Shown here one piece after another: positions 1 through 8,424 of a stretch of 24,333 nucleotides of DNA. Position numbers and translations under genes: made by a program. The DNA comes from a virus: IMG/VR virus record IMGVR_UViG_3300017783_000205, positions 1-24,333 of that record; one strand, 5' to 3'. The notes beneath the pieces are model-generated. The model was not told where the DNA came from and did no database searches. It worked only from the letters and a program-made list of their open reading frames with translations. Every line of letters starts with the position of its first letter. Positions within the stretch are counted from its first letter, which is position 1.

Positions 1-597
1 ACCACCAGAATTGCCCCTAACTGAACGTTGACCCATCCAATAGATGGTATCAAATACTCTCCAATTAGGTGCAATAAATCTTTGTAGTGTGGATGTTTCT
101 TCTAGGAATAATTTTTTACTAGATCCTAAATAATCATCATTTTTTAATAGTTTTTCTATAATTGCAGATGTTTCTTGGTCTTTTTTGAATAGAACCTCAC
201 TGTTTCCAAATACATTAATTACTTCATTTTTAATAAACTCATCAGTTGTAGCAACTACTTTATACATTTCCGTGTTGTCATTAACACGGGTCCTATCTTT
301 AATTGCATAAGATCTAAAAGTATAAGTTCTCTTTAATACACTACCACTGATTCTCATCGTGAGAGGTTCTGTGCCCGTCAAGGCACCAATCAAACCACCA
401 TTATCTTGGAATACAATTGACGCTTCAATACCTGGTGAAGTAATAGATTCATAAATTTCCCATGCCATAACATAAGCACTGAGATCAGAAGCACCAGTAT
501 CAGTCGTAAGAACCTCACCATCTCTAGAGATATTGACATATAGTTCAATATCACCAAGTGTTTCTCTTTTAATTGTCTTGTACGATTCTTTACTCAT
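1..597 (-). CDS. Baseplate hub-like structural protein, 5' part (truncated by window edge)
   Basis: An open frame starts at ATG 595-597 and runs off the left edge after 199 residues, so the C-terminus is not visible. The ATG overlaps the stop of the giant protein upstream (ATGA), which supports this start. The visible part is soluble and beta-rich. A segment near residues 45-60 reads WEIYESITSPGIEASIVFQD, and a later one reads FIAPNWRVFDTIYWMGQRS. This pattern, a 'YESI..P' strand followed by an aromatic 'R.FDTI.WM' segment, resembles gp27-type hub proteins of contractile tails. The position just downstream of tape-measure-like genes is also where hub genes normally lie. The hub assignment rests on position and general pattern; I cannot verify homology, and another baseplate protein is possible. 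Confidence 0.6.
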   Translation of the reverse strand, partial: MSKESYKTIKRETLGDIELYVNISRDGEVLTTDTGASDLSAYVMAWEIYESITSPGIEASIVFQDNGGLIGALTGTEPLTMRISGSVLKRTYTFRSYAIKDRTRVNDNTEMYKVVATTDEFIKNEVINVFGNSEVLFKKDQETSAIIEKLLKNDDYLGSSKKLFLEETSTLQRFIAPNWRVFDTIYWMGQRSVRGNSGG

Positions 598-3500
598 GAC
601 TTAAGAAAATTGTTGAGTGGATTAACAAATGAGTTCATTCTATTTACCGTTGTTGGTGCTTGTGGAGGTAATACTACATTTGCACTACTGCCGCCACCAC
701 CACCACCTTGGGGTTGTTGCTGATTGAGTGATGATGCAACCTGTTGATTGTTTATTTCCATATTTGCCGCTAATTGAATTGCAGCACCTGTTGCACTCGC
801 CTGACCATCTTCACTTTTTGCCATTTCAGCATTTCTGGCAGCAGTTGCACCAGACATAGTAGAAGAACTTGAACCAGAACCAGCAGGACCAAAGTTCATT
901 GGCGTAATGTCTGGAGCACTAAACTTATTTGCAGCAATATGATCTCTTGCTTGCTGTTGCAATTTAACCATTGGAAGATCTGATCCTGCCATGTTAGCAA
1001 TAGCATCTGCTGGTGATCTCATACCATGACGTTCTTCTGCAAACTGATCAGTAGCACCTTTGATTTTTGTAACGGATCCTGCAAATTGACTTAAATCAAA
1101 TTCTGCTGTTGCAGATTCTGTATCCGCTCCTGCATTAGCATCACCAGGAACTGATCCAGTAGCACTACCTTTAATATTTGCTTTTGCAGCAAAGTTTTCA
1201 TTTATATTAGGATTGCCTGCGGTATTAAATACATGGTTTTTGAATTTAACAACATTAACATTCTGTGAAGCATCATTAAATGCTTCACCCGTTCTAAATC
1301 CCGTAGCAGAAACCAGGTAGTTAATTTGCTCGGAAGACATTCCAGAAGCTTCTAGTCTACCACGAAGATCAGCAGTATTTTGTGCAATTGCAAGTGCTTT
1401 TTCTGCTGCTGCTAATTGTGCTTTAGATCTTGGTTTCTTGATAGATCCATCGGTTATTGGTTGGAACTGACCAGATCCGTACATAACATCAGTAAGAGAT
1501 CCACTCTTTGCATTAAACATGCCAGCACCAACTGTACCACTTTGAATAAGACCACCTCTATTCAAGATTGCTCTTGCAACCAATGCCATACCCATTTCAC
1601 CCTCACCTTGTGCCTCTGCTAACATCATCTTAAGTAGAAGTTGTCTCTCAGCACTCTTGACTTCACCTTGGGGTGTATCATTAGGAGATCCATCACCACT
1701 ACCACCACTAGTTGCTTTACCTGAAGATATAAAATTAATGAACTTTTCATGTAATACTGATGGTGCGTTCATATGAACGTGCCAAGCACCAGGAGATCCT
1801 GTATCACCTTGACCACCAACAATTGTTCCTGCCTTAATATCATCACCCACTTTGAAATTTCCAAGTGAATTCATATGAGAGAACTGAATATTACCGTCTT
1901 CAGTTTTAAGTAGGATAGTATTACCGTAACCTCCAGATGAAGCTGTAGGATCTCGATATAGTACCTTTCCTGCTACTGGTGTAGGAACAGCAACGTCTTT
2001 ACCTGATGATGGCCAAGGATCTCCAGATGAAGTGTTACTAAAATTATAATCTTTTGGTGTTCCAACTGTATGGCCACCATAACTCATAGTCTTGTTTGCA
2101 GAATGATGATGTGGTGAGAAATCACTATAATTATATTGTTTACCCATCGCCAGCTTCTTAGATGCTCCACCTGGACCAGTGGAATACATCGCTTTAATCT
2201 TACCACCAGAAGCAAATTCTTGTAGTTTAGTTGTTCCAGGTTGCCGTTGCTTTACAGATCCAGAACCATGCGGATGATTCTCAAAACGACTCATATCGTT
2301 CATCTTTGCATCAGCACTTAGAGGTCCACCTTTTTGTTCTACTTGACCACCATTCATTAGTGCCCTTAGACCCTCTAAAAGTCCACCATGCGCTTTAACC
2401 TGAACATCTGGTTGAGATTTAAGTTGAGGATTACTGGGCATTCCAGCACCAGCAGTACCTGCACCAAATGTACCATCTCTACCATCACCACTGTTTGCAA
2501 TACTTTCGGTATCAGTTCCTGCAATCAGTTGTGATGCTGAGGTTGCAGTCATCGAAGGATCAGACTTTTGATTATAAAGATCTTCACCAAAACTATCCGT
2601 AGCACCTCGCATCTGCTGGATGGTAAGGAATTTAGACAAATCTAACTGCTTTTTCTCTTCTTCTTTCTTTTTCTTCTCATCTTCATCTTCATCGGGTCCT
2701 TTACCACCCAACATTCTACCTAACCAACCAAGACCAGGAACCCCCGAAAGTTTGTCCATTAAGGACTGCTTTTCTTCAGGTTTGTCGTCTAATAGTTTCT
2801 TCTGAATCTTACCTTCATCACTACCCGCTTCACGCATCCTTTCAGAAACTAATGAGTTGTGCTCATTTACTAGATCTCCAGAAGGAATTCCAAACATATT
2901 TTGGAATCCAATTTGAGTCTTGAGGGTTGCTTCCTTACCACCAGGGAACAAACTAGCAGTATTCATCAATGCGCCTTGAGCACCACTTCTAATAGAATCC
3001 CCAGTATTCTTCATGAAGTCTAGGATTTTGTTGGATCCTGATTCACCACCTTGTTCAAATCCTTTTAGATATCCACCACGTTGTGCCTCACCCATTCTCT
3101 TTTGAGTGAGATGAGGTTGTCTCCTGGTTGCAGGAGTATCAAATGGAATGACAAATCCGCCTTGCGATCTTTGTGCGACATACTCTAAACCATGACCAAT
3201 GAATGCAGTGGATTTACCACCGTCCATTGATACAGGATATCCCGATTGAGGACCATTAATCCAACCGCCGCCTGCTCTTTCAACTACACCACCCTGTGCT
3301 CTTTCAGGAGGTGTTTCTGTTTTAACAGGTTCTAGTTTTGGTTGTTCTCCTGTTGTTGCGGTAGGTACTGCTTTTGGAGTTTTATCTGCGTCTTCATCAG
3401 CAGCAGATGCCCCAGCATCATCTTTATTACCATTAACTGCAATTGCAGTAGCGACAATTGCTCCCGCAGCAAGACCAGCAAGAACTAATGGATGTTTTAA

Positions 3501-4193
3501 TAGTCTAAGTTTAGCACCCTTTAATCCTTTAGCAAATAACTTTAACGTAGTACCAAAGTCACTAATTAACTTGAGTGGATTACTTAACCATCGCATTGTT
3601 AGGAATAGTGTTCCTATACCAAGTATTGCTTGACCAAATCCTAATAGTTTATCCCACCAACTACTCTCATCAGATAGTAATTTATAAAGTCCTTCAATAG
3701 TATTAACAAAACCAAATTTGACTACATCGTATACAAATTTAGCAAATTTACCAATACCTTCAAGAATACTAGTTAATTTCTTCCTATTTGCTGGATCTGC
3801 CATCCATTTAAGGACAGACAACATAACAAATGTCTTAAACAGTTTACCAAATGCACCAAGTAAACCCTCTAAGAATCCTACTGCTTTACCTTTAGCAAGA
3901 TTATCTAAAAATCCTCCAAGACCACCCTTTTTCTTTTTTTGAGGTTTTGTATATTCTGGTTTAAAATTCTTTTCGTTTTTCTTTCGTTCTTCAATATCTT
4001 CAATACGAAGTACTTTCAGATCTGAAAGGATTTTTGCAATACCATTAACACTTTCACCGAGTCTATTAGTTGCAATTAAATTTGAAGTAGCAACTTTGTT
4101 AGATTCTTTTGCATTAGGATCAGTTTGTCCACCACTAGGAGGTGTAACAAATTTATAAAAGTTAATTTTAGATCCTTTTTGAACCGTTGCCAT
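594..4193 (-). CDS. Giant tail/baseplate protein with M23-like and SleB-like peptidoglycan hydrolase domains
   Basis: A protein of 1199 residues. Residues 1-60 and about 125-215 are paralogous to the upstream 1103-residue protein (shared ATNR, LKWM.DP.NR and NPL.LI.D motifs). A hydrophobic segment lies near 232-253, and low-complexity Gly, Glu and Lys stretches follow (500-515 is acidic/basic). Residues about 695-815 resemble an M23 endopeptidase: a Gly-Lys-Asp segment at 731-733, SHMNSL near 772, and WHVHM at 804-808. The usual first zinc His of HxxxD is Ser729. Residues about 848-1000 resemble a SleB/Hydrolase_2 wall hydrolase (LAEAQGEGEMGMALVARAILNR-type core, then GQFQP at 908-912). The C-terminus is Gln/Gly-rich. 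It is probably a virion-borne tail protein that helps open the murein layer during DNA entry. The start ATG overlaps the end of the upstream frame by one base, implying translational coupling. Whether this or its paralogue measures tail length cannot be decided here. Confidence 0.75.
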   Translation of the reverse strand: MATVQKGSKINFYKFVTPPSGGQTDPNAKESNKVATSNLIATNRLGESVNGIAKILSDLKVLRIEDIEERKKNEKNFKPEYTKPQKKKKGGLGGFLDNLAKGKAVGFLEGLLGAFGKLFKTFVMLSVLKWMADPANRKKLTSILEGIGKFAKFVYDVVKFGFVNTIEGLYKLLSDESSWWDKLLGFGQAILGIGTLFLTMRWLSNPLKLISDFGTTLKLFAKGLKGAKLRLLKHPLVLAGLAAGAIVATAIAVNGNKDDAGASAADEDADKTPKAVPTATTGEQPKLEPVKTETPPERAQGGVVERAGGGWINGPQSGYPVSMDGGKSTAFIGHGLEYVAQRSQGGFVIPFDTPATRRQPHLTQKRMGEAQRGGYLKGFEQGGESGSNKILDFMKNTGDSIRSGAQGALMNTASLFPGGKEATLKTQIGFQNMFGIPSGDLVNEHNSLVSERMREAGSDEGKIQKKLLDDKPEEKQSLMDKLSGVPGLGWLGRMLGGKGPDEDEDEKKKKEEEKKQLDLSKFLTIQQMRGATDSFGEDLYNQKSDPSMTATSASQLIAGTDTESIANSGDGRDGTFGAGTAGAGMPSNPQLKSQPDVQVKAHGGLLEGLRALMNGGQVEQKGGPLSADAKMNDMSRFENHPHGSGSVKQRQPGTTKLQEFASGGKIKAMYSTGPGGASKKLAMGKQYNYSDFSPHHHSANKTMSYGGHTVGTPKDYNFSNTSSGDPWPSSGKDVAVPTPVAGKVLYRDPTASSGGYGNTILLKTEDGNIQFSHMNSLGNFKVGDDIKAGTIVGGQGDTGSPGAWHVHMNAPSVLHEKFINFISSGKATSGGSGDGSPNDTPQGEVKSAERQLLLKMMLAEAQGEGEMGMALVARAILNRGGLIQSGTVGAGMFNAKSGSLTDVMYGSGQFQPITDGSIKKPRSKAQLAAAEKALAIAQNTADLRGRLEASGMSSEQINYLVSATGFRTGEAFNDASQNVNVVKFKNHVFNTAGNPNINENFAAKANIKGSATGSVPGDANAGADTESATAEFDLSQFAGSVTKIKGATDQFAEERHGMRSPADAIANMAGSDLPMVKLQQQARDHIAANKFSAPDITPMNFGPAGSGSSSSTMSGATAARNAEMAKSEDGQASATGAAIQLAANMEINNQQVASSLNQQQPQGGGGGGSSANVVLPPQAPTTVNRMNSFVNPLNNFLKS

Positions 4194-7100
4194 TACTTAA
4201 GTCTCTGTATAACTCTATTTGGAGCAGAATATGTTGTACCCCCGCCACCAGTATTTATCGGAGCAGGTGATCCTACAGGTACAAGTTTTGGTATCACTAA
4301 AGGAATTACAGAACCACTCCTCTGTTGCTTCTGCATTGTATAGTTTGCAGATGCTCCAGTCGTAGGTGCTAACATCTTAGCAGGAGCACTAGGAGATTTG
4401 TTTTCAGCAGGAGATACATTAGCAGTATACTTTCCTCTAGGTGCTGCCATTCTAGCAGGTTCCTTGCCAACAGTAGAAACAGGACCAGGAGAAATATTAC
4501 CACTAAATCCTTGAGGCAACACAGGTCCCCTTATAGATGCAACTTTTTGAATTGCTGGTTGCTGTAATGCAGGAGAAACAACTCCTGCAGAAGGTGTTGC
4601 CATAGACATTGCATTACTTCTTAAGTTATTAATATAACCTTGAGATTTATCTAATATTTTTTGATATTCGCTTTTCCTGGATTCATTTTTAAAATTATCA
4701 AGGAATTGTTTACGACCATATGTACTCTTACCTTGAGACTGTAAATTCAATAGACGTTGGTTTTCTACCTCAGGTAATGCTCCTCCAGAGGCCATAAAGG
4801 GAACAATATTATTCTGAAACCCTACAGTGTTATTATACTGGACATTTCCCCCTTTGTCAAATCCTGGAAGCATACCTAGAATTCTAGGAGAAACTTCAAC
4901 ACTCAGAGGAATAGATCTTGCAATAACCTCTTTAGCAAGTTTTAGCAACCCCATAGCGCCTTGAGGTTGCGCTTTCTTTGGTTCTGGTTTAGATGGTTGC
5001 TGAGATGCCCCTGAACCCTGCTGAGGTGCTCCTGAAGGGACACTGACGCTTGACAGGTAAGGAGCAGTCACACCCTTACCAGCAAGCAGATCACGAATGA
5101 CTGGACCTCTACGTCCTACCTGCGAATAATAGTCACTATCTTGTATCTCTACAGCAGCAGTTTTCCAGTCACCTACTTTTACTGCAGCAGCAAACTTGGG
5201 AAATTCTTTATAGAAACTTCCGCCCATATTGAAAGCAAGATCAATTAGTGCTGCTTTTTGTTGAGCATTACCTTTATGGTATCCTGGTATTGCCTTTGCT
5301 TGTGCTAGGTGCTTGTTAAAATCTTTATCGAATAACTTGTCTGCTTCTCCTTGACTAATTTTAGAATGTGGACTATAACCATCGCCAGGTTGAATCAGAT
5401 GACCATATCCAATTGTTGGATATCCTTTGCTATCATTATATGCATGATGAGCACCACCAACAACATTAGATCCTTCGTGGATCTTAATCATAGACTTAGC
5501 AAAACTGATCTCACCACCCGCTGCTTTTTTATCTAGTTCTTCAGGTTTTTTTGTAGTATCAACTTCATCAGTTAACTTATTACCCGTTATCATTCCCCAA
5601 AGTTCGCCCAAGTTAGGGAGTTTGGACAACACACCGTTAACCGAATCTAATGCACTCTTAAGACCAAGTTTCTCGAACATTGCGTTCTCGCCTTCTTGAA
5701 TGGCAGGAACAAAATCACGAGCAAGACTATACAGATCAAGACCTAATGCAATACCACCGAGAAGAGGTGCTGCTGGTCCGCCAAAAGCTGTAGCAATATC
5801 CAAGACACCAGCAGTACCTTCGATTAATGCACCAATACCGTCACCGTTTGCTGCTTTGTCGTATGCAAAGATTAAGTTTGCAATACCACCAATAACAGGT
5901 ATGATTGTTGCAGCACGTTTACCAAACTTTGATGACTGACCTAGAGCATTTTGTAAGGTAATACCTTTCTCTGATAGGAATTTAGTAATGTATTCATATC
6001 CTGGTATTTTCGCGATATTGTCGCGAATCATACCACCTACCTTTTTAAAAGTATCTATTACAGGATCAATAAATGGTTTAAGTGGTGTTATAAACTTTTT
6101 AGTAATAAACTCACCAGCACTTGCTTTGAGATTATTGAATGTATTTCCTGCACTTGCAGCAAGATTTGATCCAATCTGTCCTGCAGATTCGGTAGCACTG
6201 ACTACCTTTGCCCAGTTGGCCTTGGCACCCTTAGATAGATTATTATACTGTTGACCTGCCCACTCAAATCCATTTTGTACTGCAGAAGGGAATGATGTTA
6301 TACCCTTCTTTATCATTTCTCCGCCTTGGACTGCTCTTTTACGAACATCATCAACTAAATCATCTTTAACAAAACTACCAAAATCTTGTAGACCTGACGA
6401 AAGCCTACCGAAGAATCCTGGTTTTTTGGGTATAGGTGCTTCTAGAGGAGCAACGGCAATTTGCCCTGCGTCAACCAATTTATCTGTAAATGCTAGAGCA
6501 TTCTTTACACTTTTACCATCCTCAAGTCGCATTAAAAATGCCTTTGCAGCATTCTCGCCTTTTTCTTTAAGAACTTTTTTATAATTTGTTGCTGCTTCAG
6601 GACCAAAACTCCTGTATACTTCTTTTAATTTAAGACCTCGTTCAAAAATTGATTCGGCAGCTTCGGCACCGAATTTCTTAGTATTTTCTAAATATCGTCT
6701 TCCTGCCTGTTCGCCAAGTTCCCCAACAACCTGTGCTGCTCTTTTTTTACTACCCCGCCTTGCTGCTTGCTCAACTCCCTCAGCAATATCATCAGCAGCA
6801 CCTGTCTTTGGTTTGACCCTGCCGCCCTCACCAATAAAACTTAGTAATGATAAAATATCAGTAATCAAACTGAATGGATTCATTAGGTATTTTAACCCAA
6901 TGACACCAAGAATTACTTTACCGAGACCCTCTACCCTTTCAAAGAATGTAGAATCCTCTCCAAATAAACCACCAAGACCATCGAGTAGCGTTGTAGTTAG
7001 TCCAGAAGCAATCTCCCAGAGTTTACCAACTACAAATAAAGTTTTATCGACAAATTCTGTAAGTTGTTCTCGGTTTTTAGGATCCGACATCCATTTTAGT

Positions 7101-7504
7101 AGTTCTCTTGAGAGAACTGCACCGCCAAAAGACAACAAAATGTTGGTAATTGGACTTAAAAAGTCTGCTAAGAAACCAAAAGCACCTTTTGATGCCTTTT
7201 TAAGTTTACTGGTTATCTTAACTTTTGGTTTCTTCTTTAAATTGCCTACTTCTTGATTATCTTCTGCTGCAGAGTCGTTTTTTCTGCGTTCTTCTCTTCT
7301 TTTAAGGAGAGCATCTTTATCGTCTTGCTTATCTTTACTAACCTGAATTAAATTGAGATCCTTTACAATTAAAGAGATGCCATTAAGTGTGCCACCTATT
7401 CTATTTGTTGCCAGAACTTGCTTTCTGCCAGCAGCAATTTTCGGATCCTTCGTAGCAGAAGATCCTGGGTTGACAAATTTATAGGTATTCAGTTTGTTAG
7501 CCAC
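4193..7504 (-). CDS. Giant tape-measure-like tail protein with T4-type lysozyme domain
   Basis: A protein of 1103 residues starting at GTG 7502-7504, which overlaps the stop of the frameshift extension upstream. The N-terminal region (about 1-60 and 135-220) matches the downstream 1199-residue protein. Residues about 230-520 look largely alpha-helical and charged. Residues about 531-597 form a long hydrophobic Gly/Ala-rich segment of the kind found in tail tape measure proteins. Residues about 666-815 form a GH24 (T4-type) lysozyme domain. The E-D-T catalytic triad is visible as E677 (KIHEGS), D691 and T697 (DSKGYPTIGYGH), with D and T spaced as in T4 lysozyme. The C-terminal 280 residues are Pro/Ser-rich. 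In T4 the tail lysozyme is part of gp5; here it sits in a giant protein right after the chaperone-like gene, the usual tape-measure position. Tape-measure function is inferred from position, length and hydrophobic segments. Confidence 0.75.
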   Translation of the reverse strand: MANKLNTYKFVNPGSSATKDPKIAAGRKQVLATNRIGGTLNGISLIVKDLNLIQVSKDKQDDKDALLKRREERRKNDSAAEDNQEVGNLKKKPKVKITSKLKKASKGAFGFLADFLSPITNILLSFGGAVLSRELLKWMSDPKNREQLTEFVDKTLFVVGKLWEIASGLTTTLLDGLGGLFGEDSTFFERVEGLGKVILGVIGLKYLMNPFSLITDILSLLSFIGEGGRVKPKTGAADDIAEGVEQAARRGSKKRAAQVVGELGEQAGRRYLENTKKFGAEAAESIFERGLKLKEVYRSFGPEAATNYKKVLKEKGENAAKAFLMRLEDGKSVKNALAFTDKLVDAGQIAVAPLEAPIPKKPGFFGRLSSGLQDFGSFVKDDLVDDVRKRAVQGGEMIKKGITSFPSAVQNGFEWAGQQYNNLSKGAKANWAKVVSATESAGQIGSNLAASAGNTFNNLKASAGEFITKKFITPLKPFIDPVIDTFKKVGGMIRDNIAKIPGYEYITKFLSEKGITLQNALGQSSKFGKRAATIIPVIGGIANLIFAYDKAANGDGIGALIEGTAGVLDIATAFGGPAAPLLGGIALGLDLYSLARDFVPAIQEGENAMFEKLGLKSALDSVNGVLSKLPNLGELWGMITGNKLTDEVDTTKKPEELDKKAAGGEISFAKSMIKIHEGSNVVGGAHHAYNDSKGYPTIGYGHLIQPGDGYSPHSKISQGEADKLFDKDFNKHLAQAKAIPGYHKGNAQQKAALIDLAFNMGGSFYKEFPKFAAAVKVGDWKTAAVEIQDSDYYSQVGRRGPVIRDLLAGKGVTAPYLSSVSVPSGAPQQGSGASQQPSKPEPKKAQPQGAMGLLKLAKEVIARSIPLSVEVSPRILGMLPGFDKGGNVQYNNTVGFQNNIVPFMASGGALPEVENQRLLNLQSQGKSTYGRKQFLDNFKNESRKSEYQKILDKSQGYINNLRSNAMSMATPSAGVVSPALQQPAIQKVASIRGPVLPQGFSGNISPGPVSTVGKEPARMAAPRGKYTANVSPAENKSPSAPAKMLAPTTGASANYTMQKQQRSGSVIPLVIPKLVPVGSPAPINTGGGGTTYSAPNRVIQRLK

Positions 7505-7697
7505 TTGCTGCTTGCCTCTCCCTCATTCTTCGTTCTTCCTCTTTTAAAAAGTCTATTAGAAATTGAACATAAATCTCTTTTTCAAACGGGATCAATTCGT
7601 CAATGTATCGAATGTCCCATTTATGGTGATGCATCAAGGCAAAATTGCCCTCATAATAAGAACGAAGGTTGTTATGGAGGAGAGCTAGGCGAAAAAA
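7497..7697 (-). CDS. Frameshift-encoded C-terminal extension of gp26 (tail assembly chaperone-like)
   Basis: This open frame is -1 to gp26 and overlaps its last codons. It encodes about 64 residues that look like real protein: RLALLHNNLRSYYEG, then HHHKWDIRYIDELIPFEKEI and a charged tail rich in Glu and Arg. It runs to TAA 7497-7499, overlapping the GTG of the giant protein downstream. Upstream of residue 20 of the extension there is no ATG, GTG or TTG with a ribosome binding site. The only ATG would remove the conserved-looking first third. It therefore seems to be made as a gp26 fusion of about 299 residues by slippage at T TTT TTC. A short chaperone plus a frameshifted longer form located before the tape measure gene is the known arrangement in lambda (G/GT) and P2 (E/E'). 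The link to this system is inference. Confidence 0.65.
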   Translation of the reverse strand, partial: FFRLALLHNNLRSYYEGNFALMHHHKWDIRYIDELIPFEKEIYVQFLIDFLKEEERRMRERQAASG

Positions 7698-7711
7698 GCC
7701 GACAATCCCTC
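7649..7711 (-). promoter_or_regulatory. Probable programmed -1 ribosomal frameshift signal at the end of gp26
   Basis: The slippery heptamer T TTT TTC lies at 7691-7697, in the correct phase of the gp26 frame, two codons before its TAG. A Shine-Dalgarno-like GAGGGA at 7706-7711 sits 8 bases upstream, as in dnaX-type sites. Ten bases downstream an imperfect stem can form between CCTC(C)ATAA (7672-7680) and TTATGAGG (7649-7656). All three classical elements are visible; the frameshifting itself is inferred. Confidence 0.65.
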
Positions 7712-8395
7712 AAGTACAACATCACTTTCAACTCCAGTCTCTGGATTTGTAACAGTAATAGTATGAGACAACTTAGGCATTGTTTCAAAGAATGTTTGAA
7801 TCAGTTGAAACTGCTTACTATTCATTTCCTCAAAGAACTGCACAATCTCTTCAGAAGGAGTGTCTGAACAATCGTAGATTTGATTTGAATCTGCAATAGA
7901 TGCAATACATTTTGCTGCCATGTCAAACATGTCATCAACATCAGGAGTACCATCAGTGAAATTCATACTAACGAAATCATCCAAGGTAGGATATTTCATA
8001 GTGACAACAATAGAGTCGTCTAGTTTGATCTCCCTTTTATGCTTTCTACTCTTGACAACTTTGATGTCATCCAAAAGAATACTAACAGGAACTTCTGTTT
8101 CCTGATCATCAGGACAGGTAACATTTACATTTACCCTTTCACCCACTGACTTTGCACGAATATTCAAAAAGATATATTCGATATCAAAAGTTGCCAGCAA
8201 CTTTACATTTTTAACATCAGTACAAGATTCAATAATATTTGAAATTGCACTGACCATTTCATCTTGACCACCCAGTTCAGTTGCCATCAAAAGAAGTTTT
8301 TCTTCTTTTACTAGAAACGGTCTATAATTCACAACTGTACCGTCAGACGGCAGTTTCAGTTTGTACTTAGGTACATTTAATTTAGGTAATGCCAT
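7685..8395 (-). CDS. gp26: Baseplate hub assembly protein gp26-like (T4_baseplate family)
   Basis: A protein of 236 residues beginning MALPKLNVPKYKLKLPSDGT. It has the general pattern of T4 gp26-family proteins, in which a short beta-rich opening is followed by helices and conserved 'RPFLVKEEKLLLMA' and 'DIEYIFLNIRAKSVGE' segments. T4 gp26 is about 208 residues. It is needed for hub assembly and is not well understood biochemically. In this genome the gene lies between the tube-fold gp54 and the giant tail proteins, and it ends in a frameshift signal. I therefore infer a role as a tail assembly chaperone that holds the tape measure during tail polymerisation. A CATAAATA late-promoter-like element lies about 22 bases upstream of the ATG. 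Confidence 0.85.
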   Translation of the reverse strand: MALPKLNVPKYKLKLPSDGTVVNYRPFLVKEEKLLLMATELGGQDEMVSAISNIIESCTDVKNVKLLATFDIEYIFLNIRAKSVGERVNVNVTCPDDQETEVPVSILLDDIKVVKSRKHKREIKLDDSIVVTMKYPTLDDFVSMNFTDGTPDVDDMFDMAAKCIASIADSNQIYDCSDTPSEEIVQFFEEMNSKQFQLIQTFFETMPKLSHTITVTNPETGVESDVVLEGLSAFFA

Positions 8396-8416
8396 AGAAA
8401 TTCAACTCAGTAATTT

Positions 8417-8424
8417 TATTTATG
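8417..8424 (-). promoter_or_regulatory. Late-promoter-like element upstream of gp26
   Basis: CATAAATA on the minus strand overlaps the stop codon of gp54 and lies 22 bases before the gp26 ATG. It differs by one base from the T4 late consensus TATAAATA, and the identical octamer precedes gp48 on the other strand. Activity is inferred from motif and position. Confidence 0.5.

Noticed and set aside
4252-4259. GATAAATA 59 bases before the 1199-residue giant gene.
   Set aside because: It lies inside the coding end of the upstream gene and the first base differs from the other elements; kept only as a weak candidate.
6813-7256. Plus-strand open frame of 147 codons.
   Set aside because: Antisense shadow of the tape-measure-like gene; Pro/Ser-rich composition comes from the opposite frame.
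7418-7867. Plus-strand open frame of 149 codons.
   Set aside because: It is antisense to the gp26 end, the frameshift extension and the start of the giant gene, and its translation has no protein-like pattern.
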